Below the pieces are notes generated by a model. It was not told where the DNA came from. It was given only the letters and a program-made list of their open reading frames with translations, and searched no databases. The position numbers and the translations under genes were made by a program. Of a stretch of DNA of 11,792 bases, positions 6,080 to 11,792 are shown one piece after another. Position 1 is the stretch's first letter. Every line of letters starts with the position of its first letter. The DNA comes from Eubacteriaceae bacterium. Lineage in GTDB: Bacteria > Bacillota > Clostridia > Peptostreptococcales > Anaerovoracaceae. Location: NCBI GenBank assembly GCA_902362435.1, contig CABIWW010000001.1, forward strand, positions 307,853-319,644, in the 5' to 3' direction.

Positions 6080-6148
6080 ATGCCCGGGATGCCGTGACCT
6101 GCCGGCATGCCTGAAGTTCCGGTATATGGACAAGAGAGGACTAGCTAT

Positions 6149-7222
6149 ATGTACACCAAAATTTTCTTTCTCGTATATATTTTTGCCGGTTTCGCGGGCG
6201 GGCTTGCGATACTGATGGCTGTACTGCTGATAAAGTACTGGTCATCGGGAAACAAGCGGCTGCTGGCTGCGATCCGCAATTTCATGATATGTACGGGACT
6301 GATAGACGCACTGTATTTTTATTTTGACTATGACATGCTGATAAACGGAGACTATGGCACGAATGCACTGTGCAGAGTGCTGGACATCTGTCTGTTCATC
6401 GGGCAGGTGTATTTCTGGACGGCATATGTGCGTATAAAGACGATGAAAGCGGCGGAGTCTCTGAAGCGGCTCGAAAAGTTTACACGCGCAGGCATCGGCA
6501 TATGTGTGGTGCTGGCAGTAGCCGGTTACGGCTTTATGATGAGCGATTATTATCAGGCAGCCGAGGGACCTGGACATACAGCGGCCGTGATCATCGAAGC
6601 AGTGCTGATGGCGATGCTCACATTTATAAATCTGTGGAACGTGAAATATGCGCTTTCCGAAATAATACAGAAAAAATGCAGAAGATATATCATATGCATC
6701 ACGGTCATGCTGGTCGTGAACGGAGTGTGGAACGGGATCCTTGTCATATCCATGCTCAACGGCGAGCTCAGTTATGCGAGGCAGAACGTGATGGATCCGA
6801 CGCCGGTGTTCTTCCTGGTGCGCAGTATGCTGACGATACTGCTGATACTGAGTGAGGACTTCACGGCACAGTTCAAGGCAGACAGGAGTGGCGGCGACAG
6901 TGGAGCCGGGGATGACGGTTCCGGCAGCGGTGCTTTCGCAGGCGTCAGCAGCAGTGCCGCGGATACCAGGGAGACCGGAGCTTTGCAGAAGCGCCTCGAC
7001 TATATCGCAGAGACGCATTTCCTGACCGAGCGTGAGCGCGAGGTGATGGAGCTGGCGTATCACAGGATGACGAACCCGGAGATAGCCGAAAAGCTGTGCA
7101 TTTCCAAATACACGGTAAAGAACCATATGCACAACATTTTTGAGAAGCTGGACATTTCAGCCAGAGCCGATCTGATCATGTTCGTCGACAAGGGCGGACA
7201 GCCCGGAAAAGGGCGGGAATAG
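6149..7222 (+). CDS. Membrane-bound LuxR-family transcriptional regulator
   Basis: The 357-residue product has about seven hydrophobic segments in its first 236 residues (about 6-29, 40-60, 75-95, 112-132, 145-162, 178-202, 220-236). A Gly/Ser/Asp-rich flexible linker (245-275) joins them to a C-terminal LuxR helix-turn-helix (291-345). The HTH is textbook: FLTEREREVMELAYHRMTNP, then EIAEKLCISKYTVKNHMHNI and FEKLDISARADLI. The start at 6149 is chosen because GAGAGG lies about 10 bases upstream; an in-frame ATG at 6107 has no such site. From family knowledge, membrane-spanning LuxR proteins in gut bacteria such as Eggerthella often sit beside genes they control. The peptidase gene starts 101 bases downstream, behind a symmetric element, so it is the natural target. 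The ligand is unknown. Confidence 0.92.
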   Translation: MYTKIFFLVYIFAGFAGGLAILMAVLLIKYWSSGNKRLLAAIRNFMICTGLIDALYFYFDYDMLINGDYGTNALCRVLDICLFIGQVYFWTAYVRIKTMKAAESLKRLEKFTRAGIGICVVLAVAGYGFMMSDYYQAAEGPGHTAAVIIEAVLMAMLTFINLWNVKYALSEIIQKKCRRYIICITVMLVVNGVWNGILVISMLNGELSYARQNVMDPTPVFFLVRSMLTILLILSEDFTAQFKADRSGGDSGAGDDGSGSGAFAGVSSSAADTRETGALQKRLDYIAETHFLTEREREVMELAYHRMTNPEIAEKLCISKYTVKNHMHNIFEKLDISARADLIMFVDKGGQPGKGRE

Positions 7223-7228
7223 CACAGG

Positions 7229-7260
7229 AATAGTCCATGGTGGACTATTGAATATAGTCC
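7229..7260. promoter_or_regulatory. Three-half-site symmetric element, candidate LuxR operator of the peptidase gene
   Basis: AATAGTCCA (7229-7237) and TGGACTATT (7241-7249) form a perfect 9-base inverted repeat with a 3-base centre. A third half-site, TATAGTCC (7253-7260), lies in the same orientation as the first. The right arm can pair with either neighbour, so two mutually exclusive hairpins are possible (7229-7249 or 7242-7260). The element lies directly upstream of the predicted -35, an activator position. No T-run follows, so it is not a normal terminator. Confidence 0.6.
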
Positions 7261-7261
7261 G

Positions 7262-7301
7262 GTGCAGGTGTAGATTTACCTTGTAATAATATTAATATAA
7301 G
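7262..7301 (+). promoter_or_regulatory. Candidate promoter of the M28 peptidase gene
   Basis: An extended -10, TG-T-AATAAT (7282-7290), gives a start near 7297 and a leader of about 27 bases including the GGGAG ribosome binding site. Its -35 (7262-7267, GTGCAG) is poor, and the symmetric element abuts it. An alternative is TTTACC (7275-7280) with TATAAG (7296-7301), but its start would fall inside the ribosome binding site. Confidence 0.4.
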
Positions 7302-7323
7302 TAATATGAGGGAGCGTGAGAAA

Positions 7324-9540
7324 ATGAGCAGTATTTGCAAAACAGGATGCGGCTGCGCGGAGGCGGCCGGCACGCAAAAGATCACTTTGCATGAACAGGT
7401 GGAGAAGTACATAAATGCGGTCGATCACAAGACTGCATATGACATCGCGGAGACGCTGGCATTTGACGAGAAATATCTGTCGAATGCGCTGGGCTGGAGA
7501 ACAGCGGGCTCGGATGCAGAGCACAGGGCGGCTGATTATCTGGCTGACAAGATGCGCGAGATCGGTCTCACTGATGTCGAAAAGGTCGCAATAAACGTCG
7601 ACAAATGGCAGTTCAACGACGCGTCACTTACGATAGCGGGTACTGATGTCGATATCATGCCGGCTTCATATGCTACGAACGGCACAGGGCCGGAAGGCAT
7701 CACGGCTGAGATCGTGGACGTCGGCAGGGGACATGCCGCTGACTACGAGGGAAAAGACGTCACAGGAAAGATCGTCGTTGCAGGCGCTGACCAGTGGAAC
7801 GACGCGTGGATAGACAAATACATGAACGAAGCGAAGCTGCACGGAGCGGCGGCCATCATCACGTACAGCCTTGACAGCGGCTACGCTGCGTTTTCCGATG
7901 ATATGATCAACATGCAGGATCTCTGTTCGAAAGATCTGATGCCGTGCGTGAGCATCAGCAGGAACCAGTACCGCGAGATCGCCGCAGCCATCGAAGCGGG
8001 ACACACAGAGGCGACGCTCAAAGTCGACAATGTGATGCAGCCCGGTGAGGGCACCGCATACAATGTCATCGGAAAGATCAGGGGAAGATCGTCAGAGCAG
8101 CAGATCCTCGTTGCAGGCCACTACGACGTGTATTTCAACGGCTTCCAGGACGACAGCTGTGCGATAGGTCTGATCCTCGCGATGGCTCAGGGAATGCTCA
8201 GGTCGGGATATGTTCCTGAAAACGATATCGTTTTCGTAGCGCATGCATCCGAGGAATGGGGCAAGATCGGCACCCAGTTCGACTGGACTACAGGTGCATG
8301 GGAGATGATAAATCACGCCAGACCGGAATGGGCAGGAAAGACGATCGCGATGTTCAACTTCGAGCTGCCTGCGCTTTACGACGGCGAAGAACAGTTCGCT
8401 GTACAGTGCGAGCCGGAATTTGCACATATAGTGAAGGATTTCGTGGAAAACTCAGGCCTGCTTAAGCCGCCGGTGAACGGCATATATCCAAAGGGCTACA
8501 ACAGTGTATCGGTGGACAGCTTCTGTCTCGAGGACGGCGTTTCATACAGAGCGAGCGGCGTGCCGCATTTCATCAATGTTCCGGGATTCGGGGAAGATAC
8601 GCCGGAGCATGCCAACTGGAACAGGCAGCACTACCACACGAAGTCGGACGACAGGAGCACGTACAACGCGGACGTGATGATGACGAATCTCAATGCATAC
8701 GGCGCGATGATAATGTACGTGGATCACAAGCCTGCGCTCGAGATGGATCTGACGGCGACATGCGATGATATCGCGGAAGCGTTCGATGCAGGAATTGCAA
8801 AGGCTGCAGGTGTAGATGCGGCAGAGTGGGACGCAGCTCTCGCGAAGATGCGTGCCGAGGTCGAAGGTCTGAACGCGCAGATCGCAGATATAAACAGCAG
8901 ATACGAAGCCGCGCTGGCGGATACCGCTGCAGGCAGCGAACTCCAGGTCAGACTGGATGCGATCAGAGCCGAAGGCCGCGAGATCAGCAGAAAGACGCTC
9001 AAAGCATTCAAATACATACAGGATCACTTCGTCGGGATAATCCTGACTTTTGAGATCGTGATCAAACATGAGGCATATCAGAGAAACATAGTGCTTCTCG
9101 AGCAGATAACAGACGCTCTCGAAAGCGGCAAGATGTCAGGCGACGAAAAGGATCCGGGTGCGCTCGATCTGGCATGGCAGCTCAACGGCAGCGCTGAGTT
9201 CACGTATTACTCGTTCTCGCCGGAGACGTGCAAAGCGGCGGATTCGACGCTGTTCGAGGAGACGAATCCGGGCAGGCTGTTCTGGGGAACCGGCAAGGGC
9301 TTCACGTTCGCTGACACGAGCGAGGCTACGGTATCTCTTCTTGCAAAGGCTGCAGCTGCTGAGTCTGCAGGCGCTGATGGCGCAGGTCAGGGTGCAGCGA
9401 GTGCTGCCGGCGCAGAAAAAGGTGCGGCTGCATTCGCAGATGAGATCGCGATCTACCGCAGGGCGATCGCCGCGCAGCAGGAGCTGCTGAAAGATTCGAT
9501 GGAAGCAGAGATAAAGGCTATGAACGCTTTCAGCATATAG
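7324..9540 (+). CDS. M28-family zinc metallopeptidase with a PA-like domain and a long helical C-terminal extension
   Basis: This predicted aminopeptidase-like enzyme has 738 residues. The M28 catalytic set appears complete. GHYDVY has zinc ligand His266, and FQDDSC has bridging Asp276 (or 277). ASEEWG has catalytic Glu310 and ligand Glu311, NFE has Glu347 where Asp is common, and HYHTKSDD has His438. A protease-associated-like insert lies at about 95-235 (GKDVTGKIVVAGADQWNDAW, HGAAAIITYS). After about 460 comes a mostly helical extension: a coiled-coil-like stretch near 498-540, an Ala/Gly-rich insert near 673-703, and a final helix. No signal peptide is visible, and the N-terminus is cysteine-rich (CKTGCGCAE), so the enzyme is probably cytoplasmic. 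GGGAG 9 bases before 7324 sets the start. The substrate is unknown. Adjacency suggests control by the membrane LuxR protein. Confidence 0.9.
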   Translation: MSSICKTGCGCAEAAGTQKITLHEQVEKYINAVDHKTAYDIAETLAFDEKYLSNALGWRTAGSDAEHRAADYLADKMREIGLTDVEKVAINVDKWQFNDASLTIAGTDVDIMPASYATNGTGPEGITAEIVDVGRGHAADYEGKDVTGKIVVAGADQWNDAWIDKYMNEAKLHGAAAIITYSLDSGYAAFSDDMINMQDLCSKDLMPCVSISRNQYREIAAAIEAGHTEATLKVDNVMQPGEGTAYNVIGKIRGRSSEQQILVAGHYDVYFNGFQDDSCAIGLILAMAQGMLRSGYVPENDIVFVAHASEEWGKIGTQFDWTTGAWEMINHARPEWAGKTIAMFNFELPALYDGEEQFAVQCEPEFAHIVKDFVENSGLLKPPVNGIYPKGYNSVSVDSFCLEDGVSYRASGVPHFINVPGFGEDTPEHANWNRQHYHTKSDDRSTYNADVMMTNLNAYGAMIMYVDHKPALEMDLTATCDDIAEAFDAGIAKAAGVDAAEWDAALAKMRAEVEGLNAQIADINSRYEAALADTAAGSELQVRLDAIRAEGREISRKTLKAFKYIQDHFVGIILTFEIVIKHEAYQRNIVLLEQITDALESGKMSGDEKDPGALDLAWQLNGSAEFTYYSFSPETCKAADSTLFEETNPGRLFWGTGKGFTFADTSEATVSLLAKAAAAESAGADGAGQGAASAAGAEKGAAAFADEIAIYRRAIAAQQELLKDSMEAEIKAMNAFSI

Positions 9541-9569
9541 TACAACAGGTATAATAAATAAAGAAACGG

Positions 9570-9615
9570 GATCCCCGTCACTGCATGAGTTGACTTGCAG
9601 CGACGGGGATCTTTT
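9570..9615 (+). terminator. Strong intrinsic terminator of the peptidase gene
   Basis: GATCCCCGTC (9570-9579) pairs with GACGGGGATC (9602-9611). The stem continues through a single A-C mismatch into CTGCA/TGCAG (9581-9585 with 9596-9600), with a 10-base loop and TTTT at 9612-9615. It lies 30 bases past the peptidase stop. Confidence 0.92.
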
Positions 9616-9670
9616 GACATCGCGCGGTATTTTTGTTCCATTTAAATAGCTGATTATTACAAAATGCAAC

Positions 9671-9697
9671 ACAGAATCTCTGTTTTGATTTAGAATA
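9671..9697 (+). promoter_or_regulatory. Possible promoter and short inverted repeat ahead of the LytTR gene
   Basis: TAGAAT (9691-9696) is a five-of-six -10 match without a good -35. Just upstream, ACAGA-ATC-TCTGT (9671-9683) is a short symmetric site placed where an activator could act. Both calls are tentative. Confidence 0.3.
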
Positions 9698-9718
9698 TGC
9701 AAACCAGAGGTGAAAGAA

Positions 9719-10417
9719 GTGAAGACTATTTTAATTTATTCAGTCGATCCGGGGTTCCTGGAAGAAATGAGATCAAAAATACAGGAGCTTGAAACGGACA
9801 GGCTCAGTGAAATACTGTTGTTTTCTGAAAAGGAAAAACTGGAGTTTTATGCTGCCGGCAGCAGGGAAGCTGCGGACGTCGTCATCATCGATATGGACCA
9901 GGAGGATGACGGTATCGCGATAGCGGAATGCGTGCTGGAGTACCAGAAAAATTCTCAGATAATATTCGTATCCGGGTCCGACGAATACTATCTGGATGTC
10001 TACAATGTAGATCACGTCTATTTCCTTAAGAAACCGGTCGAAAGCCGCCTGCTGGCGCAGGCACTCGAAAAGGCCGGCAAAAAGCTGGACCGTCTTCACG
10101 GAAAATGCCTGGTTGTAAAAAACAAGCAGGGGATATACAAGATAGAATTGAGCGATATCATATACTTCGAAAATGAGAAGAGGAAGATACATATACATAC
10201 TGTCGACAGAAAGATTTCTTTCTACGGCAAGTTTGAGGAGCTGCTGGACAGCCTGAACAGAGATTTCTACCGCTGCCACAACAGTTATATAGTGAATATG
10301 GCGAAAGTGTGCGAGCTCAGTGGAAAAAAGTTTTTATGCGAAAACGGGAAGAGCATCCCTGTGAGCAAAACGTATTACGTTAAGGTCAGGGATGCGCTGG
10401 AACAGTATTCATTATGA
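9719..10417 (+). CDS. LytTR-family response regulator with an atypical receiver domain
   Basis: The 232-residue product has an N-terminal receiver domain (1-120) and a C-terminal LytTR DNA-binding domain (about 128-229; IELSDIIYFENEKRKIHIHT, FYRCHNSYIVNM). In the receiver, VVIIDMD supplies the likely phospho-acceptor Asp58. FVSGS gives Ser85 and FLKKP gives Lys105. The first strand reads ILIYSVDP, with a single acidic residue (Asp10) where an Asp-Asp or Asp-Glu pair usually binds magnesium, so phosphorylation may be altered. I use the GTG at 9719 because AGAGGTG lies 6 bases upstream; a GTG at 9710 would overlap that site. It faces the kinase-like gene at 10529-11281 tail to tail instead of sharing an operon. 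Partnership is inferred from proximity only. Confidence 0.9.
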   Translation: MKTILIYSVDPGFLEEMRSKIQELETDRLSEILLFSEKEKLEFYAAGSREAADVVIIDMDQEDDGIAIAECVLEYQKNSQIIFVSGSDEYYLDVYNVDHVYFLKKPVESRLLAQALEKAGKKLDRLHGKCLVVKNKQGIYKIELSDIIYFENEKRKIHIHTVDRKISFYGKFEELLDSLNRDFYRCHNSYIVNMAKVCELSGKKFLCENGKSIPVSKTYYVKVRDALEQYSL

Positions 10418-10528
10418 ACATGACCCCTTTGTAAATAATGATTTCCGGACGTGATGAGCATGAACTTCGCATAAAACCGATTCAAAATCAGGAAACGCGC
10501 CATTTTGCATTTCCCAAATATTTGAACA
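10418..10528. other. Convergent intergenic spacer
   Basis: No clear bidirectional terminator is visible. The only symmetry is TCCCAA/TTGGGA (10512-10517 and 10532-10537) around a perfect palindrome CAAATATTTG (10515-10524), which overlaps the kinase stop codon. There is no T-run beside it on either strand. Confidence 0.4.
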
Positions 10529-11281
10529 CTATTGGGACGGTTTCTGTTTTCCCCTGCGGCGCGCTTTCCTGGTGAAAAGCAGCGCTTCGATCTCGAAGTG
10601 ATCGCCGCAGTCGTTCATTTTAAGTGTACCGTTGTATTTTGATACGATCGATCTGATGATCCCTATGCCCAGACCATGGTCGCGGGCGTCTTTTTTTGTT
10701 GTGGCCATTCCGGTCTTTTTCGGTGAGAGCTCCGGATCTTTGCTGTTGCTGACAGTGAGCTGCCATACTTTTTTCTTTATCGTGCTTTCGGCGCGTATGT
10801 AAGGGTCGCTGCTGCCGCTTGCCTGACAGGCTTCGATCGCGTTGTCCAGCAGGTTGCCGAGCAGCGAGATGATGTCGATCTCCTGTATCGTGCCGTCTGC
10901 AGGCAGGACGCGGATCTCGTCGATGAAGCGGATCCCGAGGGTTTCACATCTGCTTTTCTTGTCGAGGATGAGTGCCTCCTGCGCACTGCTGCCGCCGTGG
11001 ATAAAGCTGAGAAGAACATTGCACTCATCGAGGCAGTCCTGCTCCATCTGCTGCGTATCGTAGCTCTCGATAGCGCGCCGCACCTGCTGTGTGATCTCGC
11101 CGGCCCGGCTGCAGAACTCCACGTTGTGATCCATGTAGTCGTTCTGCTTCTGCCATCCGGCGATCAGTTTTTCGTTCTGTTTCTTTCGCTTCCTGTTTAC
11201 TCTGTAAAGCGCTACGATGGCGATGATGTTGACGATTATGAGGAATATCAGTACTGTTAAAAGTGTAGATGAAGAATACAT
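10529..11281 (-). CDS. GHKL-type sensor kinase-like protein (AgrC/HATPase_c_5 class) with a degenerate H-box
   Basis: The 250-residue product has one N-terminal membrane helix (about 6-27), a basic juxtamembrane segment, a dimerisation helix, and a C-terminal GHKL ATPase domain. The ATP-binding motifs look intact: N-box SLLGNLLDNAIEAC (Asn143, Asn147) and glycine box HGLGIGIIRSIVSKYNG (202-218). Where AgrC-like kinases carry a phospho-acceptor HDY, this protein reads NDY (47-49), so the His appears replaced by Asn. The extracytoplasmic and multi-helix sensor part of AgrC is absent. AAGGAG 7 bases before 11281 supports the start. It follows another kinase-like gene by 78 bases and converges with the LytTR gene. 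It may need a partner, act as a phosphatase, or act as an ATP-dependent scaffold. His52 nearby is an alternative phospho-site. Confidence 0.87.
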   Translation of the reverse strand: MYSSSTLLTVLIFLIIVNIIAIVALYRVNRKRKKQNEKLIAGWQKQNDYMDHNVEFCSRAGEITQQVRRAIESYDTQQMEQDCLDECNVLLSFIHGGSSAQEALILDKKSRCETLGIRFIDEIRVLPADGTIQEIDIISLLGNLLDNAIEACQASGSSDPYIRAESTIKKKVWQLTVSNSKDPELSPKKTGMATTKKDARDHGLGIGIIRSIVSKYNGTLKMNDCGDHFEIEALLFTRKARRRGKQKPSQ

Positions 11282-11359
11282 TGTTTGTCTCCTTTGTTCT
11301 GGTTCATTAGCTGCCGTGTGTGCCTGCCGGCACCTGCAGTCACCTGTTGCTGCCTGTCG
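11282..11359. other. Spacer between two minus-strand kinase-like genes
   Basis: This 78-base gap contains the kinase ribosome binding site at its left end and a stretch of repeated short words on the minus strand (GGCAG three times, CAGGTG twice). A small hairpin, GTGCC-TGCC-GGCAC, is present. No clear promoter or terminator is seen, so cotranscription of the two genes is likely. Confidence 0.4.
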
Positions 11360-11791
11360 TCACTGCTGATCCGGTATCGTCAGTGACAGTGTGAAGACTC
11401 CACCGGTCTTTTTCCATGTGGCGCTGCCGCCATGCGAGGATGCGATGATCTTTATCAGGCGGAACATCATATCGTGCCTGAGAAGCAGCAGGTGCAGCGG
11501 TTTTCGGCGTTTGTTCGAGTTCTCAGCCGGAGCTGCCATGGTGGCTGAGCGGATGGAAAACGCTATTTCGGTGACGCTTCCGTATGCTCCGACCGATATG
11601 GAAAGCGCACTTGCGGGGATCCTGTGTTTATCCATCACTGTCATAATGTAGTGGTAGATCTCGTATTTTTCACGGCTGGAAAGCCTGTCGGTCTCGATCT
11701 GCTGCCATGCGGTCTGACGTCTCATCTGTGCGCTGATGCTGTCGCAAATACCCAGCAGAGAGGCGCGGTATGCCGCGCCCGGATCGTCCGG
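11360..11791 (-). CDS. C-terminal part of a sensor-like protein with a degenerate kinase ATPase domain (cut by the window edge)
   Basis: The frame is open from the window edge to the stop at 11360, showing 143 residues; the start lies outside. The last part, IIASSHGGSATWKKTGGVFT followed by LSLTIPDQQ, has the look of the end of a histidine-kinase ATPase domain. Upstream, EKYEIYHYIMTVMDKHRIPA and LSISVGAYGSVTEIAFSIRS suggest its helix and beta-strands. No N-box Asn or GxGxG glycine loop can be found, so ATP binding is doubtful. It precedes the GHKL protein gene by 78 bases on the same strand and is probably cotranscribed. It may be a pseudokinase-like partner. An internal ATG at 11725 has no ribosome binding site and is not a start. 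Confidence 0.6.
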   Translation of the reverse strand, partial: PDDPGAAYRASLLGICDSISAQMRRQTAWQQIETDRLSSREKYEIYHYIMTVMDKHRIPASALSISVGAYGSVTEIAFSIRSATMAAPAENSNKRRKPLHLLLLRHDMMFRLIKIIASSHGGSATWKKTGGVFTLSLTIPDQQ

Positions 11792-11792
11792 C

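Larger units (their letters stand above)
5487..6148. other. Gene-poor 662-base intergenic region rich in symmetric elements
   Basis: I find no convincing gene here. The short open frames lack ribosome binding sites or begin at weak TTG/GTG codons. The first 450 bases are AT-rich and carry several palindromes and inverted repeats, listed separately. From about 5941 the sequence turns GC-rich, with repeated ATGCCGG-like words. A -10 match (TATAAT, 5912-5917) suggests that the LuxR gene has a leader of about 225 bases. The region is long for this gene density and probably regulatory. Confidence 0.6.

Noticed and set aside
7229..7249. Inverted repeat after the LuxR stop as an intrinsic terminator
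   Set aside because: The stem is AT-rich and no T-run follows on either strand. The third half-site and promoter position favour an operator.
10512..10537. TCCCAA/TTGGGA repeat as a bidirectional terminator between the convergent genes
   Set aside because: The stem is only 6 base pairs, with a 14-base loop and no T-run on either side.
11391..11651. Plus-strand 86-codon frame at the right edge
   Set aside because: It is antisense to the minus-strand kinase-like C-terminus, has no ribosome binding site, and lacks the domain-like ending seen on the other strand.

Overview
The window looks like chromosomal DNA of an anaerobic Gram-positive of the class Clostridia. The evidence is strong AGGAGG-type ribosome binding sites, intrinsic terminators, mid-range GC, an ispE-GntR pair, a CvpA-type membrane protein, and AgrC/LytTR-style signalling proteins. 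The family cannot be fixed from sequence alone; Anaerovoracaceae or Lachnospiraceae-like lineages are my guess. I see no rRNA, tRNA, insertion sequence, phage gene or CRISPR array.

Left part (1-4788, all minus strand). The window opens inside an unrecognised gene whose disordered, Pro/Ala/Glu-rich N-terminus starts at 370. Next come two tandem terminators (498-529 and 536-572) that end a probable ispE-GntR operon: the isoprenoid kinase IspE, then an FCD-type GntR regulator. Upstream of these, tRNA adenosine deaminase TadA overlaps by four bases a membrane-anchored Ig-like (Big_5) protein, and that pair ends at a strong hairpin (2367-2395). A Clostridia-type protein of unknown function (3874-4788) lies beyond.

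Middle (4848-7222, plus strand). A CvpA-family membrane protein is divergent from the unknown gene. It is followed by 662 bases without a convincing gene but rich in palindromes, inverted repeats and a GC-rich imperfect tandem repeat. This leads into a LuxR-type regulator with a seven-helix membrane domain.

Right part. The LuxR gene is followed by a large M28-family zinc peptidase (7324-9540) with a clear terminator. Between them lies a three-half-site symmetric element directly upstream of the peptidase promoter, the best candidate operator in the window. A LytTR response regulator (+) then converges on a GHKL histidine-kinase-like protein (-) in which the expected phospho-acceptor His appears to be Asn. 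Upstream of that kinase, and cut by the window edge, is another protein whose C-terminus resembles a degenerate kinase ATPase domain. The likely theme of this half is membrane sensing: a membrane LuxR probably controlling the adjacent peptidase, beside an unorthodox LytTR/GHKL signalling set. No single element here is demonstrably a new system. The LuxR-operator-peptidase module and the degenerate kinase pair are the parts most worth testing.
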